A stretch of DNA of 64,000 bases from Mariniflexile maritimum (GTDB lineage Bacteria > Bacteroidota > Bacteroidia > Flavobacteriales > Flavobacteriaceae), in the NCBI RefSeq assembly GCF_009746565.1, contig NZ_WRPN01000011.1, positions 42,839 to 106,838 of the forward strand, written 5' to 3'. Within the stretch, counting starts at the first letter, position 1, and every line of letters starts with the position of its first letter. This document shows, in pieces, positions 36,893 to 45,874 of the stretch. The position numbers were made by a program, and so were the translations under genes. The notes beneath the pieces were generated by a model. It was not told the DNA's origin. It saw nothing but the letters and a program-made list of their open reading frames with translations, and made no database searches.

Positions 36893-37018
36893 ATGCGGCG
36901 TTACTTCATGTTTCAAACATCATTGGAATTTCTATTGAAGCAGTTCGCAAACATTCAACTTTAATAATTTTAGCAATTTATAAACGGCTTTTAAAAGTTT
37001 GTATCGTATTTTCGCACT

Positions 37019-38053
37019 ATGAAAAAGGGCATTTTATTAGTAAATCTTGGTTCTCCTGATAGTCCGGAACCAAAAGACGTTAAAAAATATTTAGGCGAAT
37101 TTTTAATGGACGAGCGCGTTATAGATATACCGCTTATTGCCAGAACCGCTCTTGTAAAAGGCATTATTTTAAAAACACGCCCCAAAGCTTCAGCGGCAGC
37201 GTATAAAAAAATATGGTGGAACGAAGGCTCGCCCCTTATTGTTCTATCGGAAAGACTTCAAAAAAAATTACAAAAACAAACGCCTTTACCCGTAGCCTTG
37301 GCCATGCGCTATGGCAGCTTGACCATAAAAAGAGGGCTTCAGGAATTGGTTGACAAAGGCGTTGAGCATGTACTTTTGTTTCCGCTCTATCCGCAGTTTG
37401 CCATGGCAACCACCGAAACCATAACGGTATTGGCAGAAGAACTACGCCAACAGCATTTTCCAAATCTGAAAATAGAATCGGTGCCAGCGTTTTACAACAA
37501 GCCCGATTATATTGAAGTGCTTTCAAATGCGATAAAAAATCATTTGAAAGATAAAAATTATGAGCACTTATTGTTTTCCTATCATGGTGTGCCAGAACGC
37601 CATATCCGCAAAAGCGATGTTACCAAATCGCATTGCAAAATTGATGGTAGTTGCTGCATAACCCCCAGTAGGGCACATGAATTTTGTTATAGGCACCAAT
37701 GCTTGGAAGTTACCAGATTGGTTGCCGCAAAACTTCAATTACAGGAAGGTACCTATTCCACATCGTTCCAGTCGCGGTTAGGGTTCGACCCCTGGCTACA
37801 ACCTTATACCGACAGAACCATTGAGCGCTTAGGAAAACAAGGCGTCAAATCAATGGCGATTGTAACCCCTGCTTTTGTGAGCGATTGTTTGGAAACCTTG
37901 GAAGAGATAGCCATGGAAGGTGAAGAAATTTTTCATGAAATGGGCGGAAAGGACTTTACAACCATCCCTTGTTTGAACGATGATGATGCCTGGGTCGCCT
38001 TACTTTCAAAATGGATAGATACTTGGGCAACGTCAAACACAGAACCGGTATAA
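37019..38053 (+). CDS. hemH: Ferrochelatase
   Basis: A 344-residue enzyme inserting Fe2+ into protoporphyrin IX. Motifs: GILLVNLGSPDSPEPKDVKKYL at the N-terminus, LLFSYHGVPERHI with the active-site His, and a C-terminal VSDCLETLEEI (conserved Glu). The stop overlaps the next start by one base (TAATG). hemJ lies two genes on, so this is a heme operon serving the many cytochromes seen here. Confidence 0.96.
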   Translation: MKKGILLVNLGSPDSPEPKDVKKYLGEFLMDERVIDIPLIARTALVKGIILKTRPKASAAAYKKIWWNEGSPLIVLSERLQKKLQKQTPLPVALAMRYGSLTIKRGLQELVDKGVEHVLLFPLYPQFAMATTETITVLAEELRQQHFPNLKIESVPAFYNKPDYIEVLSNAIKNHLKDKNYEHLLFSYHGVPERHIRKSDVTKSHCKIDGSCCITPSRAHEFCYRHQCLEVTRLVAAKLQLQEGTYSTSFQSRLGFDPWLQPYTDRTIERLGKQGVKSMAIVTPAFVSDCLETLEEIAMEGEEIFHEMGGKDFTTIPCLNDDDAWVALLSKWIDTWATSNTEPV

Positions 38054-39405
38054 TGGCAAAAACGGCTTCAGAGGATTTAGGATCGCAACCCATTGGAAAG
38101 ATTTTAATAAAACAGGCTGTACCTGCTTCCATTGGCATTTTAGTGATGTCGCTTAACATTTTGGTCGATACCATTTTTGTAGGCCATTGGATAGGCTCCA
38201 CGGCCATTGCTGCCATTAATGTGGTATTGCCGGTTTCTTTTTTTATCGGTGCTTTGGGAATGGCCATTGGTATTGGAGGATCTTCGGTAATATCGCGGGC
38301 TTTGGGTGCCGAAAATTCAAAAAAAGCCCTTAAAACCTTTGGCAACCAAATTACGCTTACCTTAATACTTACCGTTAGTTTGGCCGTTTTGGGCCTGGTG
38401 TTTCGTAACAGCATCATCGATTCGTTTGGAGGTAAAGGCGCTATTTTTGAGCCTGCTAAAATATACTATACCATTGTATTGTACGGGGTGCCGTTTTTAG
38501 CCTTGTGCATGATGGGAAATACCGTTATTAGGGCCGAGGGAAAACCTAAGTTTGCCATGTATGCCATGATGATTCCGTCGGTAAGCAATTTGCTTATGGA
38601 TTACATTTTCATAAATCTACTTGATTTTGGAATGGAAGGCGCTGCTTGGGCAACCTCACTTTCGTATGTATTGTGCCTTGGTTTTATAGTATGGTACTTC
38701 TTATCGAAACATTCAGAATTAAAAATTGATTTCACACATTTTGGGTTAAACCCGGGCATTGTTTCAGAAATTGGTTCCTTGGGCTTTGTTACCTTGGCGC
38801 GACAAGCGGTGGTAAGCATTACTTACCTGTTTATGAACAACATTTTATTCGACCTTGGTGGCGAAACCTCGGTTACCGCCTACGCCATTGTGGGGCGCAT
38901 GCTTATGTTTGCCATGTTTCCCGTACTGGGCATTACACAAGGCTTTTTGCCCATTGCTGGTTATAATTATGGCGCACAAAATTATGCAAGGGTTCGGGAA
39001 AGCATCAATAAGGCCATTAAATATGCCACGGTTCTTTCCACCGTAATATTTATTATTTTAATGGTATTCCCCGTTGCAATAACCCACATGTTTACTACCA
39101 ATTTGGACGTTATCCAACAAACGCCAAACGCCATGCGCTGGGTATTTGCAGCAACACCTATTATTGCTGTGCAACTTATTGGAGCGGCGTATTTTCAATC
39201 TATTGGGAAAGCGCGTCCTGCCCTTTTGCTAACCTTGACGCGCCAAGGCATTTTCTTTATCCCGTTGATATTGATTTTGCCTAAGTTTTATGGCGAATTG
39301 GGGGTTTGGATATCCTTCCCTATTTCCGATGTGCTTTCTACCCTAGTTACAGCATATTTTCTGAATAAAGAAGTAAAGGCCACTTTAATCAATAAACCTG
39401 TATAG
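38053..39405 (+). CDS. MATE-family efflux transporter
   Basis: About 450 residues from the ATG at 38053, which overlaps the hemH stop; an upstream in-frame ATG at 38011 lies inside hemH and is rejected. Twelve helices in two halves, with IGKILIKQAVPASIGILVMSLNILVDT and a second-half repeat. Uses a Na+ or H+ gradient; substrate unknown. Confidence 0.9.
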   Translation: MAKTASEDLGSQPIGKILIKQAVPASIGILVMSLNILVDTIFVGHWIGSTAIAAINVVLPVSFFIGALGMAIGIGGSSVISRALGAENSKKALKTFGNQITLTLILTVSLAVLGLVFRNSIIDSFGGKGAIFEPAKIYYTIVLYGVPFLALCMMGNTVIRAEGKPKFAMYAMMIPSVSNLLMDYIFINLLDFGMEGAAWATSLSYVLCLGFIVWYFLSKHSELKIDFTHFGLNPGIVSEIGSLGFVTLARQAVVSITYLFMNNILFDLGGETSVTAYAIVGRMLMFAMFPVLGITQGFLPIAGYNYGAQNYARVRESINKAIKYATVLSTVIFIILMVFPVAITHMFTTNLDVIQQTPNAMRWVFAATPIIAVQLIGAAYFQSIGKARPALLLTLTRQGIFFIPLILILPKFYGELGVWISFPISDVLSTLVTAYFLNKEVKATLINKPV

Positions 39406-39407
39406 AT

Positions 39408-39956
39408 ATGGAGTTTTACTACTACATCAAAGCGTTTCATCTTATTTTTGTAATTACTTGGTTTGCAGGTCTTTTTTATATTCCGCGCCTGTTTGTTTAC
39501 CAAATTGAAGCGTTCCACAAACCAATGCCCGACAAGGAAATATTGGGTAAGCAATTAAAACTTATGGCCAAACGCCTTTGGTTCATCATTACGTGGCCAT
39601 CGGCTATTTTAGCATTGCTTTTTGGTTTGGTTTTATTTTACATAAACCCGAGTTTGATTTATTTTGATTGGATGCAAGTTAAAATAGGTTTCATTGTTTT
39701 ACTTATTTTTTACCATTTAAAAACGCACCAATATTACACCCAATTACAAAACGGCATTGTTAAAAAATCCTCAAGTTTTATGCGCATCTGGAATGAAGGT
39801 GCCACCTTTATTTTGTTTGCCGTTATTTTTTTGGTGATGCTAAAGAACGCCTTCAATTGGGTTTGGGGCATTATTGGCCTTTTTGTTTTGGGCATATTAA
39901 TCATGCTAGGATTTAAGGTTTATAAAAACATACGCGACAAAAACCCGGATGCCTAA
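39408..39956 (+). CDS. hemJ: HemJ-type protoporphyrinogen IX oxidase
   Basis: A 182-residue, four- to five-helix membrane protein of the UPF0093/CopD-like family. Conserved His in YYIKAFHLIFVITWFAGLFYIPRLFVY and Arg/Lys in LMAKRLWFIITWP are the family's key positions. It oxidises protoporphyrinogen before HemH adds iron. It starts 2 bases after the MATE gene. Confidence 0.87.
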   Translation: MEFYYYIKAFHLIFVITWFAGLFYIPRLFVYQIEAFHKPMPDKEILGKQLKLMAKRLWFIITWPSAILALLFGLVLFYINPSLIYFDWMQVKIGFIVLLIFYHLKTHQYYTQLQNGIVKKSSSFMRIWNEGATFILFAVIFLVMLKNAFNWVWGIIGLFVLGILIMLGFKVYKNIRDKNPDA

Positions 39957-40087
39957 CTGAAATTTCAATTATAAAGCACCAAATGCCAAGATACTGGATT
40001 TGGGATTTGGAATTTCATTTCTTTTTAGATTTTTACAATTAGGGTTTTTGGTGCAATTATTGCTATATTTAACTATCAAAAATAAGC

Positions 40088-41557
40088 ATGAAACTTAAAA
40101 AGCTGTCGTTACGAACCCGTATTTTTATTGCCATGATCCTTCTGGTATTCATGGCATCCATACTTATTTCAACGGTTGCCATTTACCAATATAAAGAACA
40201 GAGCGAAAATTATCATAGAGACCGTTTACAGAGCAAGGAAGCAAACATCCAAACCCATTTAAGGCGCGTTTTAAACGGCAGGCAAAACACTTGGGAAGTA
40301 AAAACCGAAAACATCCCCATTATTTTTAAGGAAGAAGTTTTCAATATTGCCGACATTCATAAACTTCAAATTAATTTATACGATTTAGAAGGCTCCTTGC
40401 TCATTTCCTCGAAGGCAGGGATACAAAACAATGCGGCCGACCAATGTTTGGATGCCGAAATTTTAAATGCCATTTCAAATACTGCAACCCACCGTTTTGT
40501 TGATAAACGTTTAGAGAACGGTGAAACCTTCCAGTCGTCATACACCTATTTACTAGACCAAAAATCGAAGGAATTGGCCATTTTGAATATTCCTTATTTA
40601 GAGAAAGACGATTTTTTGACCAAAGAGCTGTTTGAATTTTTAAAACGTATTGCCTTTGCCTTTATTTTTGTGCTGCTCATGGCCATGGGCATTGCCTTTT
40701 GGTTATCAAAATACATAACAAAATCGTTAAAAACCATTGGCGATAAAATGGTTGCCACCCGTTTAGAGAAACGCAACCAAAAAATTGTGGTTGATGATAT
40801 AAGTGAAGAAATCTCAAATTTGGTCGTTTCTTACAACAGCATGATTGATGAACTGGAAGCCAGTGCCATCCAACTAGCTAAAAGCGAGCGCGAACAGGCA
40901 TGGCGGGAAATGGCGAAACAGGTGGCGCACGAAATAAAAAACCCACTAACGCCCATGCGCTTAACGGTACAAAATTTTCAGCGGAAGTTTAATCCTAACG
41001 ACGAGCACATCCATTCAAAATTAGATGAATACAGTAAAACACTCATTCAGCAAATAGATACGATGAGCGCCATAGCATCGGCCTTTTCAAATTTCGCCAA
41101 AATGCCCGCGCAACAAAATGAAACCTTAAACGTGGTAAGTATCGTGAAACTGGCACTTGAGATTTTTAATGAAGATTACATTGCCTTTACTGCCGAATCG
41201 AATGAAATTATTGCAAAACTAGACCGCACCCAATTAATACGTGTTGTTACAAATTTGGTAAAAAACGCTATTCAGGCCATGCCAGAAAACCAAGCACCAA
41301 AAATAGACATTCATGTTGGCACCGATGCTTCAAACGTCATTATTACGGTTGCCGATAATGGCATAGGGGTTTCCGAAGAAAATAAAACCAAGGTTTTCGA
41401 GCCCAAATTCACCACAAAAACAAGCGGTATGGGCTTGGGGCTTGCCATGGTAAAAAACATTGTTGAAACCTATAAGGGCACCATAACGTTCATTTCAAAT
41501 AAAGAAAAAGGCACCATATTTAAAGTAACCTTTCCTAAAGTGCACTTTTTCAATTAA
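40088..41557 (+). CDS. NtrY-like sensor histidine kinase
   Basis: A 489-residue membrane kinase: helix about 12-34, a periplasmic sensor of about 150 residues, helix about 190-208, HAMP, HisKA with the phospho-acceptor in AKQVAHEIKNPLTPM, and HATPase motifs NLVKNAIQAM, DNGIGVSEE and GMGLGLAMVKN. No response regulator is adjacent, so the partner is elsewhere. Confidence 0.9.
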   Translation: MKLKKLSLRTRIFIAMILLVFMASILISTVAIYQYKEQSENYHRDRLQSKEANIQTHLRRVLNGRQNTWEVKTENIPIIFKEEVFNIADIHKLQINLYDLEGSLLISSKAGIQNNAADQCLDAEILNAISNTATHRFVDKRLENGETFQSSYTYLLDQKSKELAILNIPYLEKDDFLTKELFEFLKRIAFAFIFVLLMAMGIAFWLSKYITKSLKTIGDKMVATRLEKRNQKIVVDDISEEISNLVVSYNSMIDELEASAIQLAKSEREQAWREMAKQVAHEIKNPLTPMRLTVQNFQRKFNPNDEHIHSKLDEYSKTLIQQIDTMSAIASAFSNFAKMPAQQNETLNVVSIVKLALEIFNEDYIAFTAESNEIIAKLDRTQLIRVVTNLVKNAIQAMPENQAPKIDIHVGTDASNVIITVADNGIGVSEENKTKVFEPKFTTKTSGMGLGLAMVKNIVETYKGTITFISNKEKGTIFKVTFPKVHFFN

Positions 41558-41572
41558 ATAAAAAATAAAATC

Positions 41573-42355
41573 ATGACATACAACAACATTTTTTTAAATA
41601 CAAACAACCACATTACTACCATAACCATCAATCGCCCGAACAAACTCAATGCGCTAAACATTGAAACCATTGCAGAATTGCACGAAGCATTTAAAACTTT
41701 AGAAAACGACAGAAACACAAAAGTTATAATTGTAACGGGAAGCGGAGAAAAAGCCTTTGTTGCGGGAGCCGATATTAGCGAATTTGCCCACTTTAACGTT
41801 AATGAAGGCACAAAACTAGCTGCCAACGGCCAAAAACTGCTATTCGATTTTGTGGAAAACCTATCAAAGCCCGTTATTGCGGCAGTTAACGGTTTTGCAC
41901 TAGGTGGCGGTTTGGAACTCGCCATGGCTTGCCATTTTAGGATTGCCAGCGCCAATGCAAAAATGGGCTTGCCCGAAGTATCGCTTGGCGTAATTCCAGG
42001 TTATGGCGGAACCCAGCGTTTACCGCAATTAATAGGGAAAGGGCGCGCCATGGAACTTATTATGAGCGCCAGCATGATTGATGCAACCCAGGCCCTAAAT
42101 TATGGGTTGGTAAACCACGTTACAGCCCAAGAAGAATTACTGCCACTTTGCGAAAAAATAGCGAACAAAATAGCCCTTAACTCATCGGTTGCCATTCGCT
42201 CTGCCATTAAAGCCATTAATGCCCATTTTAAAGACGGCATAAATGGCTATGATATTGAAATACAGGAATTTGGAAACTGTTTTGGTTCAGACGATTTTGC
42301 TGAAGGCACTACAGCATTCCTTCAAAAACGGAAAGCTGATTTTCCGGGGGAATAA
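41573..42355 (+). CDS. Enoyl-CoA hydratase/isomerase family protein
   Basis: A 260-residue crotonase-fold enzyme. The oxyanion-hole and acyl-CoA regions are visible (AFVAGADISEF, GGGLELAMACHFRIA, LPEVSLGVIPGYGGTQRLP with Glu). It hydrates trans-2-enoyl-CoA in beta-oxidation or a related path. It is the last chromosomal gene before the island. Confidence 0.9.
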   Translation: MTYNNIFLNTNNHITTITINRPNKLNALNIETIAELHEAFKTLENDRNTKVIIVTGSGEKAFVAGADISEFAHFNVNEGTKLAANGQKLLFDFVENLSKPVIAAVNGFALGGGLELAMACHFRIASANAKMGLPEVSLGVIPGYGGTQRLPQLIGKGRAMELIMSASMIDATQALNYGLVNHVTAQEELLPLCEKIANKIALNSSVAIRSAIKAINAHFKDGINGYDIEIQEFGNCFGSDDFAEGTTAFLQKRKADFPGE

Positions 42356-42381
42356 TACACAACACCCGATTTTAAAATTTA

Positions 42382-42414
42382 AAAAGCCCAAAAACATTCT
42401 GTTTTTGGGCTTTT
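42382..42414 (+). terminator. Strong terminator after enoyl-CoA hydratase
   Basis: A perfect 14-bp stem (42382-42395 with 42401-42414) with a 5-base loop. The A-rich upstream and T-rich downstream arms make it work in both directions. Confidence 0.88.
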
Positions 42415-42434
42415 AGCGTACATTGAAAATTCCC

Positions 42435-42453
42435 TGGTGGAGAAGATGGGACT
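42435..42453 (-). other. attL: 3'-end remnant of a tRNA gene
   Basis: Read on the minus strand this is AGTCCCATCTTCTCCACCA. It corresponds to the end of the T loop (AGT), the 3' half of the T stem (CCCAT), a seven-base acceptor strand (CTTCTCC), discriminator A, and CCA. The 5' portion does not continue as a tRNA. This is the remnant left at one end when an element integrates into the 3' part of a tRNA; the intact gene should be at the other end, outside the window. The tRNA identity cannot be read from this fragment. Confidence 0.75.
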
Positions 42454-42550
42454 GCTATTTCCAAACCTATACAAACCAAAGCAAATCTAAAATTAATATA
42501 ATTAATTGATTATAAATTACTTATGTTTTGATAATACATAAAAACCATTG

Positions 42551-42603
42551 TATAAATTTGTATAAATTTGGATGTTTTTGCCTAAATGTGGGCTAAATGT
42601 GGG
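42551..42603 (+). repeat. Tandem direct repeats beside attL
   Basis: TATAAATTTG occurs twice in tandem (42551-42570), then CTAAATGTGGG twice (42582-42603). They lie between the attachment remnant and the integrase start, the usual place for integrase arm-binding sites. That role is inferred. Confidence 0.6.
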
Positions 42604-42643
42604 CTAGTTTTTGTATATTTATATAACAAAATCAGTCTAATTT

Positions 42644-43876
42644 ATGGCATCAATTTACTTAATTATTCAGACCAAAAAAAGTCCAGCTGCAATATACTTA
42701 CGTTTGCGTGATGGTCGAAATCTCGACATCAAATCAAAAACCAATTTTCATATTGACCCAATAAATTGGGATGATAAAGAACAACGCCCTACCAAAAAAG
42801 CGTTGAAAGATATAAATATTGCAAACTTAAATACAGATTTAGCAACTTTAAAAAATGACTTATTAAAAGAGTATAACAGTAGTAAAGGGAAAAAAATTAT
42901 AGATGCTCAATGGTTAAAAGATTTCATCAATCCAAAACAAGAAAGCATTAAGCATACTAATAAATTGGTAGATTATATTGATACATTTATTGAATTTAAG
43001 AAAAGTGATGTAAAAAACAGCACTGTTAAAAAGTGTAATGTTATTAAAAATTTGCTATTACGTTACCAAGAACATACAAATTCAGTTTTAAATATTCGTG
43101 ATATTGATGCAACGTTTAAATTAGATTTTGAAAAGTATTGTATTAAAGTTGGTTATGCACCAAATACAACTTCTAGAAATATTCGTTTTATAAAAACATT
43201 TTGCAGACATGCAAAAGCAAATGGCGTTGAAACGCATTATCAATTAGATAGCATCAAAGCTAAATATCATAAAGTCGATAATATTTATCTAGATGAAAAG
43301 GAAATTGAAGCCATTGAGAATATAAAAAACAATGATTTAACCGAAGGGTTAGAAAATGCACGCGATTGGCTATTAATAAGTTGTTTTTGCGGTCAAAGAG
43401 TATCAGATTTCCTGCGTTTTGATAAATCTATGATAAGGTATGAAAAAAATAAATCAGGTGATTTAAAGCCTTTAATTGAGTTTACACAGGTCAAAACAGG
43501 CAAGATTATGACAATACCTTTGCACTCAAAAATCATTGAAATATTAAAAAAATATGATGGAGATTTTCCAAGAAAAATATCAGACCAACGCTATAACGAC
43601 CACATTAAAAACGTTTGTGAAAAAGCCAAGATAAACAAACCAACTCCTGGGGTTAAATTTGATAAGCTAACAAAAAAGAAAGTTAAAAAAGATTATGAAA
43701 AATGGGAATTAGTATCTTCGCATATAGGTCGTCGCTCTTTTGCAACCAATAATTATGGTAAAATTCCAACTTCTTTTTTAATGTACATCACTGGGCATAC
43801 TACAGAAGCTATGTTTTTAACCTATATTGGCAAAAGCAACAAAGATATTGCGATGGAATTAACCAACTATTTTTAA
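42644..43876 (+). CDS. Tyrosine recombinase (island integrase)
   Basis: A 410-residue integrase with an N-terminal arm-type domain, a SAM-like core-binding domain (about 105-205) and a catalytic domain with Arg252 (CGQRVSDF), Lys285 (TGKIMT), His358-x-x-Arg361 (HIGRRSF), His383 (TGHTT) and the nucleophile Tyr392. All catalytic residues are present. It lies 190 bases inside attL and drives integration and excision of the island. Confidence 0.95.
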   Translation: MASIYLIIQTKKSPAAIYLRLRDGRNLDIKSKTNFHIDPINWDDKEQRPTKKALKDINIANLNTDLATLKNDLLKEYNSSKGKKIIDAQWLKDFINPKQESIKHTNKLVDYIDTFIEFKKSDVKNSTVKKCNVIKNLLLRYQEHTNSVLNIRDIDATFKLDFEKYCIKVGYAPNTTSRNIRFIKTFCRHAKANGVETHYQLDSIKAKYHKVDNIYLDEKEIEAIENIKNNDLTEGLENARDWLLISCFCGQRVSDFLRFDKSMIRYEKNKSGDLKPLIEFTQVKTGKIMTIPLHSKIIEILKKYDGDFPRKISDQRYNDHIKNVCEKAKINKPTPGVKFDKLTKKKVKKDYEKWELVSSHIGRRSFATNNYGKIPTSFLMYITGHTTEAMFLTYIGKSNKDIAMELTNYF

Positions 43877-43878
43877 TA

Positions 43879-45207
43879 ATGGAAATTAATATATACCCTT
43901 TCCCAAAATACAATATTAAGTTTAAGAAGTATAAAGAAGATTACGCATTAAGAACAGCGCATATAAAAACGGATAATGACATTATTATACATGAACACGA
44001 CTATGAATTTGAGGAATGGGAAAGGGAATCTTTAGAGGAATTAAATACAATCCTTCAAAACGAAATAAAAGAGCTAAATGAAAATAAAACTTTTTTTTAT
44101 GGCTGCAATCTCACCAACTATAAAAGCAATTATCATAAACGAATAGATGATTTTTTAGCGAATACAGATGATGCCACAGAATTAGATTTTATTCAAGAAG
44201 AAATAGAATATTTTGAAAATTCTATTTACGATATAGAAAATGCTGAAGCTTCACATGATGGCTATTCTGTAACAGGCATTCAAAATTTTTTGTATTTAAT
44301 AAAAATAGTTGAAGCTATTGGTTTTCGTCAATTAAGTATTAGCACAAATAAAATAATTGAGTTTTTAAACGATAGAAAAAACGAGCTATCAAAAAAAACA
44401 ATTAATATTAGTCTTAATGATGCTAATATCATAGAAGATAAACTAAACACACTAAAAACAGTTGAATTAAATTTAGACAATCTTATCGCATTTGGATTAG
44501 ATCCAAATGCCACAAATGAAGAAGCTAATATTTGGGAAAAAGAAAACGAAGACATATTAATTGACTTTAAAAACAAAATTATTTACTACAATATAATTGC
44601 TCTTAAAAATGAAATTGGGTATTTAAATGAACAATTAGAAAACGAAGCAAAGAATATTAATAGTGAAGAGGATATACAAGCATTTGTAAATCATGTAGCA
44701 TTAGAAGCTAAAAGTGATTTAAAATCCCTCTTTAATTCGATGCCAAAGGAAAATATAAGAGAATTTATTATAATGTTTTATAAAAATGTAGATGAAAAGG
44801 TTTCTTCTTTGAAAAATGTTGTTTTATCAAGTAAAATATCGAATTTTTTAAATAAAGATACAATTACATCAAATTTGAAAACCCAAACAATAAATACTAC
44901 TAAAATTAAAAAAATTGCAGATAAATGGCATGCGCTTTTATATCTTATTGAAGTTGAAGTATATAAAAAAGATATTCCAACAAACTTTGAAGGTGCTTTT
45001 ATAAAATCTAAAATAGAAGAAATAGGCAGACAGCGTTGTAAAAATTCAGGACAAGGATTTTACAGACAAGTTAAAGACCTAAAAGATAACATTAACAGTA
45101 ATATTGATATTAAAAGACTTTTTAATGAAAATTGGAAAAATGTAATAATTGAACTATCAAAAAATGATGAAAACATCATTAAATATTTAAATACTTATTA
45201 CAAATAA
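43879..45207 (+). CDS. Unknown 442-residue helical protein next to integrase
   Basis: Starts 2 bases after the integrase stop, so almost surely cotranscribed. It is Lys-, Asn- and Glu-rich and mostly helical, with possible coiled coil around 150-280. The C-terminus (FEGAFIKSKIEEIGRQRCKNSGQGFYRQVKDL) looks like a small folded domain. No signal or membrane segment. I do not recognise the family. Confidence 0.6.
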   Translation: MEINIYPFPKYNIKFKKYKEDYALRTAHIKTDNDIIIHEHDYEFEEWERESLEELNTILQNEIKELNENKTFFYGCNLTNYKSNYHKRIDDFLANTDDATELDFIQEEIEYFENSIYDIENAEASHDGYSVTGIQNFLYLIKIVEAIGFRQLSISTNKIIEFLNDRKNELSKKTINISLNDANIIEDKLNTLKTVELNLDNLIAFGLDPNATNEEANIWEKENEDILIDFKNKIIYYNIIALKNEIGYLNEQLENEAKNINSEEDIQAFVNHVALEAKSDLKSLFNSMPKENIREFIIMFYKNVDEKVSSLKNVVLSSKISNFLNKDTITSNLKTQTINTTKIKKIADKWHALLYLIEVEVYKKDIPTNFEGAFIKSKIEEIGRQRCKNSGQGFYRQVKDLKDNINSNIDIKRLFNENWKNVIIELSKNDENIIKYLNTYYK

Positions 45208-45211
45208 AACT

Positions 45212-45294
45212 CAGGTATTTTAAGGTATATACCTCAAAAATACCCACGAATATACCTGCTTTCATTTGCCCTGTATAACATTAAAAAATACAGG
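45212..45294 (+). promoter_or_regulatory. Operator-like palindromes before the HTH genes
   Basis: A perfect 12-bp palindrome AGGTATATACCT (45223-45234) is flanked by CAGGTAT (45212-45218) and its inverse ATACCTG (45252-45258). Then CCTGTAT (45270-45276) and ATACAGG (45288-45294) form a further inverted pair ending 2 bases before the ATG. Likely binding sites for one of the following HTH proteins, controlling replication and excision genes. Confidence 0.6.
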
Positions 45295-45296
45295 AC

Positions 45297-45584
45297 ATGC
45301 AAAACAATGCAATTTTACTTCAAAACCTATCGCTTGAAGAACTTCAAGAACTTATAGGTACATCCGTTAAAAACGGAATTCAAGAACTTCAAAATGAAAT
45401 TCAAAACAAAGACAATTCAGAAGAATTGTTAACCAGAGAACAAACCTGTCAATTCCTAAAAGTGGATTCAAGCACTTTATGGGCGTGGACCAATAAAGGC
45501 AAGGTAAAAGCTTATGGTATCGGTGCAAGACGTTACTATAAACGCAGCGAATTAATGGAATGTTTAACCTTATTAAAAAAGTAA
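45297..45584 (+). CDS. Small HTH protein (excisionase/AlpA-like)
   Basis: A 95-residue protein: an N-terminal helical part and an HTH_17-type domain from about residue 45 (LLTREQTCQFLKVDSSTLWAWTNKGKVKAYGIGARRYYKRSEL). Such proteins act as recombination directionality factors or regulators in integrative elements. It starts after a palindrome cluster and is 3 bases from the next gene. Confidence 0.8.
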   Translation: MQNNAILLQNLSLEELQELIGTSVKNGIQELQNEIQNKDNSEELLTREQTCQFLKVDSSTLWAWTNKGKVKAYGIGARRYYKRSELMECLTLLKK

Positions 45585-45587
45585 GCT

Positions 45588-45872
45588 ATGAGCAATTTCT
45601 ATGACGATGCCGAAAAGGCTTTTATAAGGTTAGAAGATAAATTAACATTAGTTCTAGCAAATATGAAAGGTGGTTTTAACCAAAACCCTGATGATGTATT
45701 TTTTGATAATCAAGAATTCCTTCAAATCATGCACATAAGTAAAAGAACTGCTCAACAATGGAGAGACAATGGTTATATAGGTTATTCCCAATTAGGCAAT
45801 AAAATATATTATCGTTTTTCAGATATAAAAGCTTTACTAGACGAAAACTATAATCCTAAAATAGATAAATAG
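45588..45872 (+). CDS. Second small HTH protein
   Basis: A 94-residue protein with an HTH_17/MerR-like domain at about 45-90 (FFDNQEFLQIMHISKRTAQQWRDNGYIGYSQLGNKIYYRFSDI). It is paralogous in fold to its neighbour but differs in sequence. Two such genes before the replication gene are common in Bacteroidota mobile islands. It ends 2 bases before the primase-helicase gene. Confidence 0.8.
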   Translation: MSNFYDDAEKAFIRLEDKLTLVLANMKGGFNQNPDDVFFDNQEFLQIMHISKRTAQQWRDNGYIGYSQLGNKIYYRFSDIKALLDENYNPKIDK

Positions 45873-45874
45873 TT

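Noticed and set aside
38011..38052. Earlier MATE start inside hemH
   Set aside because: The ATG at 38053 overlapping the hemH stop is the normal coupling and gives the family N-terminus.
42435..42453. Intact tRNA gene
   Set aside because: Only the 3' 19 bases match a tRNA; no D or anticodon arm follows.
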